Shown here: positions 25,260-34,091 of the stretch, in pieces
Layout of the letters: the number at the start of each line of letters is the position of its first letter
How positions within the stretch are numbered: position 1 is the stretch's first letter
Assembly (NCBI GenBank): GCA_014650415.1
Contig: BMUX01000002.1
Coordinates: forward strand, 62,001-126,000
Direction of reading: 5' to 3'
Length of the DNA: 64,000 nucleotides
DNA from: Streptomyces spiroverticillatus
GTDB lineage: Bacteria > Actinomycetota > Actinomycetes > Streptomycetales > Streptomycetaceae
The notes under the pieces: model-generated
What the model was told of the DNA's origin: nothing
The model's input: the letters and a program-made list of their open reading frames with translations, nothing else
Database searches by the model: none
Position numbers and translations under genes: made by a program

Positions 25260-26611
25260 CACGGATCGTGGTGGCCGCGCCGTCGTCGGGCAGCGGGAAG
25301 ACCACCGTCGCGACGGGGCTCATGGCTGCCTTCACGGAGCGCGGGCTGGCCGTTTCGCCGCACAAGGTGGGGCCGGACTACATCGACCCCGGGTACCACG
25401 CGCTGGCGACGGGGCGGCCGGGGCGCAACCTCGACGCGTACATGTGCGGGCCGGACTTGGTGGGCCCGCTCTTCGAGCACGGGGCCGCCGGGTGCGACCT
25501 GGCGATCGTCGAAGGCGTGATGGGCCTGTACGACGGGGCTGCCGGGCAGGGCGAGTTGGCGTCGACGGCGCAGATCGCGAAGCTGCTACGGGCACCGGTG
25601 GTGCTGGTGGTGGACGGGTCGTCGCAGTCGCGGTCGGTGGCGGCGCTCGTGCACGGCTTCGCGTCGTGGGATCCGGAGGTGCGGATCGGGGGCGTCATCC
25701 TGAACAAGGTGGGGTCGGATCGGCACGAGGAGCTGTTGCGGGAGGCCCTCGACGGGTCGGGGGTGCCCGTGCTGGGTGCCTTGCGGCGGGCGAAGCAGGT
25801 GCGGACGCCGTCGCGGCACCTCGGGCTGGTGCCGGTCGCCGAGCGGCGGGCCGAGGCGGTCGAAGCTGTGGCTGCTCTGGCCGAACAGGTGCGGGGCGGG
25901 GTGGACCTGGAGGCCGTGCTGGCGTTGGCACGGGGTGCGGGGACGACCGGTGCGGTGGCGTGGGAGCCCGGCGCCGGGGCTGGGCAGGGGAAGCGGACGG
26001 AAGGTGCGCAGCCCGTAGTTGCCGTGGCCGCCGGGCCCGCGTTCACGTTCTCGTACGCGGAACACGCGGAGTTGTTGAGCGCGGCCGGGGCCACTGTCGT
26101 ACCGTTCGACCCTCTCCACGATGAGCAACTGCCCGACGGGACCAGCGGGTTGGTGATCGGGGGCGGGTTCCCCGAGGTGTACGCACCCGAGTTGTCGGCG
26201 AACGAACCGCTGCGGAAGGCCGTGGCCGCATTGGCGGCGGCGGGCACTCCGGTCGCGGCCGAGTGCGCCGGGCTGCTGTACCTCGCGCGGTCGCTCGACG
26301 GGCAGCCCATGTGCGGGGTGCTCGACGCCGAGGCGCGGATGTCGGAGAAACTGACGCTCGGGTACCGGGAGGCCGTGGCCGTCGGGGACAGTGCGCTGGC
26401 CGCCGCCGGGACGCGGCTGCGGGGGCACGAGTTCCACCGGACCGTCATCGAGCCCGGGGCCGGGGCCGCGCCCGCGTGGGGGTTCACGCATCCGCAGCGC
26501 CGGGTGGAGGGCTTCGTACAGGGCAATGTGCATGCCAGTTATCTGCACACGCACTGGGCGTCGGCCCCGGAGATGGCGTACCGGTTCGTGGAGCGGTGCG
26601 CACAGCGATGA
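25253..26611 (+). CDS. cobB: Cobyrinate a,c-diamide synthase (CobB/CbiA)
   Basis: A 452-aa glutamine-dependent enzyme that amidates carboxylates a and c of (hydrogeno)byrinic acid. N-terminal P-loop 'APSSGSGKTTVATG' (residues ~8-21), 'DYIDPGYHALATGRPGRNLDAYM' and 'EGVMGLYDGA' are diagnostic; the C-terminal GATase has the Cys in 'VAAECAGLLYLARSL' (near residue 336) and the 'GHEFHRT' region. The GTG at 25253 overlaps the end of cobO. It converges on the ZIP gene with only 8 bp between stop codons. Confidence 0.95.
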   Translation: MVARIVVAAPSSGSGKTTVATGLMAAFTERGLAVSPHKVGPDYIDPGYHALATGRPGRNLDAYMCGPDLVGPLFEHGAAGCDLAIVEGVMGLYDGAAGQGELASTAQIAKLLRAPVVLVVDGSSQSRSVAALVHGFASWDPEVRIGGVILNKVGSDRHEELLREALDGSGVPVLGALRRAKQVRTPSRHLGLVPVAERRAEAVEAVAALAEQVRGGVDLEAVLALARGAGTTGAVAWEPGAGAGQGKRTEGAQPVVAVAAGPAFTFSYAEHAELLSAAGATVVPFDPLHDEQLPDGTSGLVIGGGFPEVYAPELSANEPLRKAVAALAAAGTPVAAECAGLLYLARSLDGQPMCGVLDAEARMSEKLTLGYREAVAVGDSALAAAGTRLRGHEFHRTVIEPGAGAAPAWGFTHPQRRVEGFVQGNVHASYLHTHWASAPEMAYRFVERCAQR

Positions 26612-26619
26612 ACGCGCAC

Positions 26620-27357
26620 TCACTCCGCCGCGATGCCCACCACCAGCCAGATGAAGCCCGCGCCCGCCACCGTGCACAGCAGGGTGGAACGGGCCGGGTG
26701 GCCGTGGTGGGCCTCGGGGAGGATCTCGGCGGCGGCCAGATACAGCAGGACGCCGCCGAAGAAGCCCAGATAGCAGCCGAGGAGTTCGGCCGGGAGGGTG
26801 AACAGCAGCGTCGACGCCGCGCCCACCACCGGGGCCGCCGCGTCCGCGAACAGCATGGCCAGGGCCTTGCGGCGGGCGTTGCCGTACAGGCTGGTCAGTG
26901 TGTACGTGTTGAAGCCGTCGGCGAAGTCGTGCGCGACGACCGCGAGTGCCACGGCGAGGCCCATGCCGCCGCCGACCTGGAAGGCCGCGCCGAGGGCGAT
27001 GCCGTCCATCAGGCTGTGGCCGACCATGGCGGACGCGGCCGTCAGCCCGACCTCGGGGATGCGCTCCCCCTCCTCTCCCCCGTGCGCGGCGTGTCGTCCC
27101 GCGAGGAGGTGCTCGCCGACGTGCGCGGCGAGGAAGCCGCCGACGAACAGCAGCAGAGCGGCGGGCACCCCGAACACCACGCTCTCGGCCGCCTCCAGGG
27201 CCTCCGGCAGCAGGTCCAGGCCGACCACGCCGAGCATCAGCCCGCCGGCCAGGCCCAGCACGAGGTGCCGCCGGTCGGTGACGCGCTGGGCCACCCAGCC
27301 ACCGAACAGCGTCATCAGGAACGCGCCGAGCGCGACGAGGACCGCCATGTACGCCAT
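26620..27357 (-). CDS. ZIP family divalent metal transporter
   Basis: A 245-aa protein with about eight membrane helices and a His/Glu-rich loop after helix 3 ('HVGEHLLAGRHAAHGGEEGE'). The ZIP metal-site motifs are 'VGHSLMDGIALGAAF' in helix 4 and 'VVAHDFADGFNTYT' in helix 5. ZIP transporters import Zn2+, Fe2+ and sometimes Co2+. Its place inside the cobalamin cluster, against the direction of the cob genes, raises the possibility of cobalt import, but zinc is equally consistent with the sequence. It is close to and divergent from cobE. Confidence 0.85.
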   Translation of the reverse strand: MAYMAVLVALGAFLMTLFGGWVAQRVTDRRHLVLGLAGGLMLGVVGLDLLPEALEAAESVVFGVPAALLLFVGGFLAAHVGEHLLAGRHAAHGGEEGERIPEVGLTAASAMVGHSLMDGIALGAAFQVGGGMGLAVALAVVAHDFADGFNTYTLTSLYGNARRKALAMLFADAAAPVVGAASTLLFTLPAELLGCYLGFFGGVLLYLAAAEILPEAHHGHPARSTLLCTVAGAGFIWLVVGIAAE

Positions 27358-27431
27358 GAGCCCTTGCTAGTCGATGGGCGAGGTGCGGCGCATGTCGGGA
27401 TGGGCCGATTCGCCGCGCGAAAGGATGTCCG

Positions 27432-27872
27432 GTGAGTGCCGTGGATGCTTCCGTACGGGTGACCGCACGGGTGGCCGTGGGGGTCGGGGCGTGCGAGGAC
27501 GCGCCCGTGGACGAGCTGTACGCGTTGGTGGTGGACGCCCTCGCCGAGGCCGGGCTGCCGCTCGGTGCGGTCGGGGCGCTGGCGACCGTCGACGTGAAGG
27601 CGGACGAGCGGGCGATCGTGGAGTGCGGGCGGCGGCTGGGGGTTCCGGTGCTGTCGTACGGGGCCGAGGTGCTGGCCGGTGTGACCGTGCCCAACCCGTC
27701 CGGGCGGGCGCTGAGTGCGGTGGGGACGCCGTCGGTGGCGGAGGCGGCGGCGCTCGCGGCAACGGGCACCGGCGGCGAACTCCTCGTACCGAAAAGGAAG
27801 TCGAGCCCTGCGGGGCGTCCGGCCATGGCGACGTGCGCGGTGGCCCGTACAGGGATGGGTGTGTCGCGGTGA
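27432..27872 (+). CDS. cobE: CobE/CbiG C-terminal-type cobalamin biosynthesis protein
   Basis: A 146-aa protein covering the C-terminal domain of CbiG/CobE: 'VAVGVGACEDAPVDELYALVVDALAEAGLPL', 'ALATVDVKADERAIVECGRRLGVPVLSYGAEVLAGV', 'VPNPSGRALSAVGTPSVAEAAALAAT'. Full-length CbiG opens the C20 lactone in the anaerobic pathway; CobE is the stand-alone form in aerobic cobalamin producers and its exact role is unclear. The GTG at 27432 follows GAAAGGA. Its stop overlaps the cobC start as GTGA. Confidence 0.85.
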   Translation: MSAVDASVRVTARVAVGVGACEDAPVDELYALVVDALAEAGLPLGAVGALATVDVKADERAIVECGRRLGVPVLSYGAEVLAGVTVPNPSGRALSAVGTPSVAEAAALAATGTGGELLVPKRKSSPAGRPAMATCAVARTGMGVSR

Positions 27873-28912
27873 CCTTTCTTGACCATGACCTGCGGCATCA
27901 CGGAGATGCGGAGGTGCGGGGCGCGTCCGCCGGGCTGGTGGATCTCGCGGTCAACGTACGGTCCGGGACGCCGCCGGAGTGGCTGAAGGCACGGCTCGCC
28001 GCCTCGCTCGACACCCTCGCCGCGTACCCGGACGGGACGGGCGCGCGGGCGGCGGTGGCGGCGCACCACGGGCTGCCGGTGGAACGGGTGCTGCTGACGG
28101 CGGGGGCGGCGGAGGCGTTCGTGCTGATCGCGCGGGCTCTGGAGGTGCGTCGGCCGGTGGTGGTGCACCCGCAGTTCACCGAGCCGGAGGCGGCGCTGCG
28201 GGATGCGGGGCACCAGGTGGGGCGGGTGCTGCTGCGGGAGTCGGAGGGGTTCCGGCTGGATGTGGACGCAGTGCCGGAGGATGCGGACCTGGTGGTGATC
28301 GGGAATCCGACGAATCCGACGTCGGTGCTGCACCCGGCCTCGGACATCGCTCGGCTTGCCCGACCCGGGCGGGTGCTCGTCGTGGACGAGGCGTTCATGG
28401 ACGCGGTGCCCGGGGAGCCGGAGGCGCTCGTGGGGCGGACGGATGTGCCGGGTCTGGTGGTGCTGCGGAGTCTCACGAAGACGTGGGGGCTGGCGGGGCT
28501 GCGGGTGGGGTACGTGAGTGCTGCGCCGGAGGTGATCGGCTTGCTGGAGCGGGCTCAGCCGTTGTGGCCGGTGTCGACGCCGGCGTTGGTGGCGGCGGAG
28601 GGGTGTGTCTCCCCCCGGGCGCAGGAGGAGGCGGCGGAGGCGGCGCTCGCCATTGCCGCCGACCGGGACCACTTGCTGGCGGGGCTCGCCGAGCTGGGGT
28701 CGGTGAGGGTCGTCGAGGGGGCTCGGGCTCCCTTCGTACTGGTGCGGGTGCCGGGGGATGTGCGGGGGCGGTTGCGGGAGCGGGGGTTCGCGGTGCGGCG
28801 GGGGGACACGTTTCCCGGGCTCGGGGAGGGGTGGGTGCGGGTCGCGGTGCGGGACCGGGGGACGACGGACCGGTTCCTGGCGGAGCTGGGGAAGGTGGTG
28901 GCGGAGGGGTAG
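27869..28912 (+). CDS. cobC: CobC-type PLP-dependent protein (Rv2231c family; threonine-phosphate decarboxylase-like)
   Basis: A 347-aa fold-type I aminotransferase. Features are 'DLAVNVRSGTPPEWLKARLAASL', 'LLTAGAAEAFVLIARAL', 'VVIGNPTNPTSVLHP', 'VLVVDEAFMDAVPGE' and the PLP lysine in 'VVLRSLTKTWGLAGLRVGY' near residue 203. In cobalamin synthesis the homologue CobD/CobC makes aminopropanol phosphate from threonine phosphate for the nucleotide loop. The GTG start overlaps the cobE stop by 4 bp. It is the last gene of the cob cluster and converges on a MarR gene. Confidence 0.88.
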   Translation: MTFLDHDLRHHGDAEVRGASAGLVDLAVNVRSGTPPEWLKARLAASLDTLAAYPDGTGARAAVAAHHGLPVERVLLTAGAAEAFVLIARALEVRRPVVVHPQFTEPEAALRDAGHQVGRVLLRESEGFRLDVDAVPEDADLVVIGNPTNPTSVLHPASDIARLARPGRVLVVDEAFMDAVPGEPEALVGRTDVPGLVVLRSLTKTWGLAGLRVGYVSAAPEVIGLLERAQPLWPVSTPALVAAEGCVSPRAQEEAAEAALAIAADRDHLLAGLAELGSVRVVEGARAPFVLVRVPGDVRGRLRERGFAVRRGDTFPGLGEGWVRVAVRDRGTTDRFLAELGKVVAEG

Positions 28913-28928
28913 GTGGGGGGTGCTGCCC

Positions 28929-29396
28929 CTACTCGCACTCCTCCGCCGAAGCCTCCGCGCACAGGTTCCGCTCGACCTTGGTCAGCAGGAGCAGCAGGGA
29001 CTCCCGTTCGGCCTCGGAGAGACCGGCAGCCGTCCGCGCCTCCAGCGCCGCCCACGCCCCCGTGACCTTCTCGCGCAGGGCGCAGCCCTGCGGGGTGGCC
29101 TCGACCAGCGAGGCGCGGCGGTCCGCCGGGTCCGGGCGGCGGCTCACGTAGCCCGCCTGCTCCAACCGCTGGAGGGACTTGGTCACCGTGGAGGGGTCCA
29201 GGCCGACGGCCTTGATCAGCTCCGACTGGCGGACCGGGCCCGCCTCCCACAGGTGCATCATCACGAACTCCTGCCCCGGGTAGAGGCCCAGGCACCTCAG
29301 CACCTTCCCCGCCGCGATCCGGTGCAGCCTGGCCACCGTCGCCAGGGAGGAGCTGACCGGTCCGACATCGGGACAGGCGGGGTCGTCGGGGTTCAT
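28929..29396 (-). CDS. MarR family transcriptional regulator
   Basis: A 155-aa winged-helix protein: 'FVMMHLWEAGPVRQSELIKAVGLDPSTVTKSLQRLEQAGYVSRRPDPADRRASLVEATPQG' is the DNA-binding part (residues ~47-107), with flanking dimerisation helices and two Cys near the C-terminus ('NLCAEASAEECE'). It is divergent from the old yellow enzyme gene, with two inverted copies of one operator sequence between them, so it most likely represses both that enzyme and itself. The terminal cysteines could sense oxidants or electrophiles, which would suit an OYE regulator; this is inference. Confidence 0.88.
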   Translation of the reverse strand: MNPDDPACPDVGPVSSSLATVARLHRIAAGKVLRCLGLYPGQEFVMMHLWEAGPVRQSELIKAVGLDPSTVTKSLQRLEQAGYVSRRPDPADRRASLVEATPQGCALREKVTGAWAALEARTAAGLSEAERESLLLLLTKVERNLCAEASAEECE

Positions 29397-29442
29397 GGCG
29401 GGGCCTCGTTCCAAGCGGCGGCGGAGAGTTCTCATTACTTTA

Positions 29443-29500
29443 ACTTGGTCGGCCAAGTAATGGGTTACAGTGGCGCAGCAGAGATTACTTGGCCGACCAA
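29443..29500. promoter_or_regulatory. Paired MarR operator sites between marR and the OYE gene
   Basis: The 17-mer ATTACTTGGCCGACCAA occurs at 29484-29500 and, in inverted orientation, at 29445-29461. Each copy is itself a dyad around TTGG-n4-CCAA; the left one is better (ACTTGG-tcgg-CCAAGT, 29443-29458). The sites are 22 bp apart and span the region where both divergent promoters should lie, consistent with binding of two MarR dimers. Confidence 0.8.
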
Positions 29501-29522
29501 TAAATAGCCTTGGGGGCTTGCC

Positions 29523-30599
29523 ATGACCACCACCGCCTTCACCCCGCACGACCTCTCCGGCACCACCCTCGCCAACCGCATCGCCCTGGCCCCCATGACC
29601 CGCAGCCGCGCCGGCGCGGGCGGCGTGCCGACCGAGCTGGTCGCCGAGTACTACGCCCAGCGCGCCTCCGCCGGGCTGATCGTCACCGAGGGCGTGCAGC
29701 CGTCGGTGGTCGGCCAGGGCTACCCCTTCACCCCCGGCCTGCACAGCCAGGAGCAGGTCGCCGGGTGGCGCAAGGTCACCGACGCGGTGCACGCCGAGGG
29801 CGGCGTGATCTTCGCCCAGCTCATGCACGGCGGCCGGATCGGGCACCCGAGCCTGCTGCCCGACGGGCTCACCCCGGTCGCGCCCTCCCCGGTGACCCCG
29901 GCAGGCAAGCTGTTCGCCGGTGAGGGGCTGGTCGAGTTCGGCGAGCCGAGGGAGCTGACCGGCGACGAGATCCGCGAGACCGTCCAGGACTTCGCGCGTG
30001 CCGCCCGCAACGCGATCGACGCGGGCTTCGACGGGGTCGAACTGCACGGCGCCAACGGCTACTTGATCCACCAGTTCCTGTCCGCCAACGCCAACCTGCG
30101 CACCGACGAGTGGGGCGGCGACACCGTCGAGAACCGCATCCGCTTCGCCGTCGAGACGGTGCGGGCGGTCGCCGCCGAGATCGGCCCGGAGCGCACCGCG
30201 ATCCGCCTCTCCCCCGGCAACCCGTACAACGACATCACCGAGACCGACGTCGAGGCGACGTACGAGGCCCTGGTCGACGTCCTTGCCCCGCTCGGCCTCG
30301 CCTACCTGCACGTCCTGGAGGCCACGGACACCTACCGGGCGCTCACCCCGGTGCTGCGCGCCAAGTTCGACGGGACCTTCATCCTCAACCCGCACACCGA
30401 GGGCCCCACCGACCACCGCGCGCTGCCGCTCCTGGACGAGGGGGCCGCCGACCTGCTGGCGTTCGGCGCGCTGTTCCTCGCCAACCCGGACCTGCCCGCC
30501 CGCCTGGCCACCGAGGGCCCGTACAACGCCCCCGACCCGGCCACCTTCTTCGGCGGCGACGCGAAGGGCTTCACGGACTACCCGGTGCTGAACAAGTAG
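29523..30599 (+). CDS. Alkene reductase (old yellow enzyme family, NemA-like)
   Basis: A 358-aa FMN-dependent TIM-barrel oxidoreductase. Family landmarks are 'NRIALAPMTRSRA', 'GVIFAQLMHGGRIGHPSLLPDG', 'DGVELHGANGYLIHQFLS' (substrate-binding His/Asn), 'DEWGGDTVENRIRFAVETVRAV' and 'LSPGNPYNDITETD'. It reduces the C=C bond of activated enals, enones, nitroalkenes or maleimides using NAD(P)H. The neighbouring MarR gene and operators suggest induction by such electrophiles. It ends at a bidirectional terminator shared with ectD. Confidence 0.94.
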   Translation: MTTTAFTPHDLSGTTLANRIALAPMTRSRAGAGGVPTELVAEYYAQRASAGLIVTEGVQPSVVGQGYPFTPGLHSQEQVAGWRKVTDAVHAEGGVIFAQLMHGGRIGHPSLLPDGLTPVAPSPVTPAGKLFAGEGLVEFGEPRELTGDEIRETVQDFARAARNAIDAGFDGVELHGANGYLIHQFLSANANLRTDEWGGDTVENRIRFAVETVRAVAAEIGPERTAIRLSPGNPYNDITETDVEATYEALVDVLAPLGLAYLHVLEATDTYRALTPVLRAKFDGTFILNPHTEGPTDHRALPLLDEGAADLLAFGALFLANPDLPARLATEGPYNAPDPATFFGGDAKGFTDYPVLNK

Positions 30600-30611
30600 C
30601 CCCTGGACGCG

Positions 30612-30654
30612 ACGAAGCGGGCCGGCCTCTCCATGAGAGGCCGGCCCGCTTCGT
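30612..30654. terminator. Bidirectional 19-bp terminator hairpin between OYE and ectD
   Basis: A perfect 19-bp stem (arms 30612-30630 and 30636-30654) with the 5-nt loop CCATG, lying 12 bp after the OYE stop and 13 bp beyond the ectD stop on the other strand. It serves both convergent operons. Confidence 0.9.
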
Positions 30655-30667
30655 ACGAGCGAGCGAA

Positions 30668-31579
30668 CTACTGCACCGGCGTGAAGTCCCGCGCACCGAT
30701 GAAGTCCGGGCGGCGGACCGGAGCCGCGAAGGGCTCCACCGCCGTGTTCTCCACGCTGTTGAACACGATGAAGACGTTGCTGCGGGCGTACGGCGTGATG
30801 TTGTCGCCGGAGCCGTGCATGCAGTTGCAGTCGAACCAGGTGGCCGAACCGGCGCGCCCCGTGAAGAGCTTGATGCCGTGCGCGTCGGCCATCCGGGTCA
30901 GCGCCGCGTCGGACGGGGTGCCCGCGTCCTGCATCTGGAGGGACTTCTTGTAGTTGTCCTTCGGCGTCTCGCCCGCGCAGCCCAGGAAGTGCTTGTGCGA
31001 GCCGGGCATGATCATGAGCCCGCCGTTGGTGTCGAAGTTCTCCGTCAGCGCGATCGAGACCGAGACGGTGCGCATGTTCGGCAGGCCGTCCTCGGCGTGC
31101 CAGGTCTCGAAGTCGGAGTGCCAGTAGAAGCCGGACGCCCCGAAGCCGGGCTTGACGTTGATCCGCGACTGGTGGACGTAGACGTCCGAGCCGAGGATCT
31201 GGCGGGCCCGGCCCACCACGCGCGGGTCCCGCACGAGCTGCGCGAAGACGGTGCTGAGCTTGTGGACCTCGAAGACCGACCGTACGTCCTGCGACTGCGG
31301 CTCGATGATCGAGCGTTCGTCGGCCCGCACCGCCGGGTCGGCGACCATGCGGTCCAACTCGGCCCGGTACAGCGCCACTTCGTCGTCCGTGATCAGCTGG
31401 TCGACGGTGAGGAAACCGTCCCGCTCGAAGCCGGAGAGGTCACCGGCCGTGATCGGGCCCTCGGCGTCCGGGGCCCAGAGGACGGGGTCCTGGCGGGGGG
31501 TGGTGACCTCGGTGGCGCCGCGCGTCGGGTAGAGGTCGCCCGTCGCGGACCCTGCGGGGCTGGTGAGTACGTCGGTCAT
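30668..31579 (-). CDS. ectD: Ectoine hydroxylase EctD
   Basis: A 303-aa non-heme Fe(II), 2-oxoglutarate-dependent dioxygenase that converts ectoine to 5-hydroxyectoine. The diagnostic signature 'GFYWHSDFETWHAEDGLP' near residue 150 supplies the HxD iron ligands, and 'CNCMHGSGDNITPYARSN' the distal His. 'NVKPGFGASGFYWHSD' and 'DQLITDDEVALYRAELD' also match. It is the last gene of ectABCD and starts 3 bp after the ectC stop, so the cell is expected to make hydroxyectoine as well as ectoine. Confidence 0.97.
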   Translation of the reverse strand: MTDVLTSPAGSATGDLYPTRGATEVTTPRQDPVLWAPDAEGPITAGDLSGFERDGFLTVDQLITDDEVALYRAELDRMVADPAVRADERSIIEPQSQDVRSVFEVHKLSTVFAQLVRDPRVVGRARQILGSDVYVHQSRINVKPGFGASGFYWHSDFETWHAEDGLPNMRTVSVSIALTENFDTNGGLMIMPGSHKHFLGCAGETPKDNYKKSLQMQDAGTPSDAALTRMADAHGIKLFTGRAGSATWFDCNCMHGSGDNITPYARSNVFIVFNSVENTAVEPFAAPVRRPDFIGARDFTPVQ

Positions 31580-31582
31580 GGC

Positions 31583-31981
31583 TCAGACCTCCTCGGTCAG
31601 CAGCGGGTAGACGCCGTTCTCGTCATGGTCCTCCCGTCCGGTCACGGGAGGGTTGAACACGCACACGCACCGGAAGTCGGTCTTCGGGCGCATGGTGTGG
31701 CGCTCATGGCCGTCCAGCAGGTACATGGTGCCGGGCTCGATCCAGTGGGTCTCGCCGGTCTCGTCGTTGGTGAGTTCCGCCTCGCCCTCGACGCACAGGA
31801 CGGCCTCGATGTGGTTCGCGTACCACATCTGGGTCTCCGTACCCGCGTACAGCGTCGTCTCGTGCAGGGAGAAGCCGACCTTCTCCTTGGCGAGCACGAT
31901 GCGCTTGCTCTCCCAGGTGCCGGTCTTCGCCTTCACATGGCGGTCGGTTCCTTCGATGTCCTTGAACGAGCGGACAATCAC
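31583..31981 (-). CDS. ectC: L-ectoine synthase EctC
   Basis: A 132-aa cupin enzyme that cyclises N-gamma-acetyl-diaminobutyrate to ectoine. The sequence follows the family closely: '[48 protein letters not shown]', '[23 protein letters not shown]' and '[22 protein letters not shown]'. The GTG at 31981 gives the canonical (V)IVRSF start. It is 52 bp downstream of ectB and 3 bp upstream of ectD. Confidence 0.97.
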   Translation of the reverse strand: MIVRSFKDIEGTDRHVKAKTGTWESKRIVLAKEKVGFSLHETTLYAGTETQMWYANHIEAVLCVEGEAELTNDETGETHWIEPGTMYLLDGHERHTMRPKTDFRCVCVFNPPVTGREDHDENGVYPLLTEEV

Positions 31982-32033
31982 GGTGACATGGGCCTTTCTC
32001 TTACGTACGGATTTCGTGTGCGGCGGCGAGGGG

Positions 32034-33359
32034 TCAGGCGGTTTCGCGGACCGCGCGGGCCAGGATCCGCAGCCCCTCGTCGAGTTCTTCGGCGGAGATG
32101 GTGAGCGACGGGAGCAGCTTGACGACCTCGCTCTCCGGGCCCGAGGTCTCCAGGAGCATGCCGAGCTCGAAGGCGCGGCGGCACACGGCGGTGGCGCGGC
32201 CCTTGTCGGTGAACTCCATGCCCCAGACCAGGCCGCGGCCCCGGAAGCTGACGCCGGCCTCGGCGTTCTCGTCGGCGATGGCGAGCAGCGCACGCTCGAC
32301 CAGCTCGCCGCGGGCCAGGGTCTGCTTCTCCATCTGGCCGTCGGCCCAGTAGGCGTTGAGTGCGGCGGCGGCCGTGACGAAGGCCGGGTTGTTGCCGCGG
32401 AAGGTGCCGTTGTGCTCGCCGGGCTCCCAGACGTCCAGCTCCGGCTTGAACAGGCAGAGCGACATGGGCAGTCCGTAGCCGCTGATCGACTTCGAGAGGG
32501 TGACGATGTCCGGCTGGATGCCCGCCTCCTCGAAGGAGAAGAACGCGCCGGTGCGGCCGCAGCCCATCTGGATGTCGTCGACGATCAGCAGCATGTCCTG
32601 GCGGTGGCACAGCTCCTGGAGGGCGCGCAGCCACTCGGCGCGGGCGACGTTGATGCCACCCTCGCCCTGGACGGTCTCCACGATCACGGCGGCCGGCTTG
32701 TTGAGGCCCGAGCCCTGGTCCTCCAGGAGGCGCTCGAACCACAGGAAGTCCGGGACCTGGCCGTCGAAGTAGTTGTCGAACGGCATCGGCGTGCCGTGGA
32801 CCAGGGGTATGCCGGCGCCGGCGCGCTTGAAGGCGTTGCCGGTGACGGCGAGCGAGCCCAGCGACATGCCGTGGAAGGCGTTGGTGAAGGACACGACCGA
32901 CTCGCGGCCCTTGACCTTGCGGGCCAGCTTCAGTGCGGACTCAACGGCGTTGGTGCCCGTCGGGCCCGGGAACATCACCTTGTAGGGGAGGTCGCGGGGG
33001 CGCAGGATCACGTTCTGGAAGGTCTCCAGGAACGCACGCTTGGCGGTCGTCGCCATGTCCAGGCCGTGGGTGACGCCGTCGCGCTCGATGTAGTCGATCA
33101 GGGCGCGTTTCAGGACCGGGTTGTTGTGCCCGTAGTTGAGGGACCCGGCACCGGCGAAGAAGTCGAGGTAGGTGTGGCCGTCCTCGTCGTACATGCGCGA
33201 GCCCTGTGCGCGGTCGAACACGGCGGGCCAGCTGCGGCAGTAGCTCCGGACCTCGGACTCGAGGGTTTCGAAGACGCTGAGTTCAGGCGCAGTCAGGCCG
33301 TAGGCCTGTCCGGTAGGGCTGGTGGTGGGAGACGGGTGGGCGGGGGGCGTGATGGTCAC
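32034..33359 (-). CDS. ectB: Diaminobutyrate-2-oxoglutarate transaminase EctB
   Basis: A 441-aa class III aminotransferase forming L-2,4-diaminobutyrate from aspartate semialdehyde. Landmarks are '[21 protein letters not shown]', '[19 protein letters not shown]' (here [12 protein letters not shown]), '[20 protein letters not shown]' and the PLP lysine in '[15 protein letters not shown]' near residue 288. The N-terminus carries about 20 extra Thr/Pro-rich residues before the conserved start of the domain; a later start would need to be internal to '[15 protein letters not shown]'. It follows ectA after an 89-bp spacer. Confidence 0.96.
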   Translation of the reverse strand: MTITPPAHPSPTTSPTGQAYGLTAPELSVFETLESEVRSYCRSWPAVFDRAQGSRMYDEDGHTYLDFFAGAGSLNYGHNNPVLKRALIDYIERDGVTHGLDMATTAKRAFLETFQNVILRPRDLPYKVMFPGPTGTNAVESALKLARKVKGRESVVSFTNAFHGMSLGSLAVTGNAFKRAGAGIPLVHGTPMPFDNYFDGQVPDFLWFERLLEDQGSGLNKPAAVIVETVQGEGGINVARAEWLRALQELCHRQDMLLIVDDIQMGCGRTGAFFSFEEAGIQPDIVTLSKSISGYGLPMSLCLFKPELDVWEPGEHNGTFRGNNPAFVTAAAALNAYWADGQMEKQTLARGELVERALLAIADENAEAGVSFRGRGLVWGMEFTDKGRATAVCRRAFELGMLLETSGPESEVVKLLPSLTISAEELDEGLRILARAVRETA

Positions 33360-33448
33360 TGCGGTCTCCTGGGATGGGGAGAGGGCGGGTGTACGAAGAA
33401 GAAGTTCGGGGCCCGCCGACACGAGGGGCGGGGCGGTACGCGTACGGC

Positions 33449-33985
33449 TCAGGCCGCGACCGGTGCGATCCGGTACAGCACCTCGGGCAGGTGGCTCTCG
33501 CCCGGGTCGGCCGGGAACACGCCCGCGTCGAAGAGGACTTCGCGGCTGACGCTCGCGCCCCGGCGCTCGGCGTAGGAGGTGAACAACCGGTCGGACGGAA
33601 CGTTGTCCGGCGTGATCGTCGTCTCGACGGTGGTGATGCCGTGGCTGGCGGCGACCTTCAGGGTCAGCGCGTCCAGCAGCGTTCCGGCCAGGCCCCGGCC
33701 CCGGTGCGCGTTGTCCACCGCGACCTGCCAGACGACCAGCGTCTCGGGGCGCTCCGGACGGACGTACCCGGTGACGAAGGCGATCGGGTCGCCGCCGGGC
33801 CGGTCGCGGGCGACCACCGAGGTCGTCGCGAAGTCGCGACACCACAGGAGGTAGCTGTACGAGGAGTTCAGGTCCAGGACCTGGGAGTCGCGGGCAATGC
33901 GCCAGATCGCAGCTCCGTCCTCCACTCGCGGGCTGTCGATCTCCAAAACTGACGTGGTTACTGGGTCTGCTTGTGCGGCAGTCAT
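33449..33985 (-). CDS. ectA: L-2,4-diaminobutyrate N-acetyltransferase EctA
   Basis: A 178-aa GNAT enzyme that acetylates diaminobutyrate at the gamma-amino group, the first committed step of ectoine synthesis. 'VEDGAAIWRIARDSQVLDLNSSYSYLLWCRDFATTSVVA' and the acetyl-CoA loop 'WQVAVDNAHRGRGLAGTLLDAL' are diagnostic. It is the first gene of ectABCD. The start has no clear Shine-Dalgarno sequence; the leader just upstream is unusually AT-rich for this genome, and a large palindrome lies 118 bp upstream. Confidence 0.95.
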   Translation of the reverse strand: MTAAQADPVTTSVLEIDSPRVEDGAAIWRIARDSQVLDLNSSYSYLLWCRDFATTSVVARDRPGGDPIAFVTGYVRPERPETLVVWQVAVDNAHRGRGLAGTLLDALTLKVAASHGITTVETTITPDNVPSDRLFTSYAERRGASVSREVLFDAGVFPADPGESHLPEVLYRIAPVAA

Positions 33986-34091
33986 GTCGATGAAATTTAC
34001 CGAGGGAATTCAAAAAATGCATGGAGGGACGGGGTTGGCTGATTGCGCTCCTCGTGTTATCGCGCGAGCGCGAGCCGCTGGTGAACCGGTC

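Noticed and set aside
30668..33985. The ectoine operon as a novel cluster
   Set aside because: ectABCD is the standard gene order and all four proteins match their families closely; only the upstream palindrome is noteworthy.
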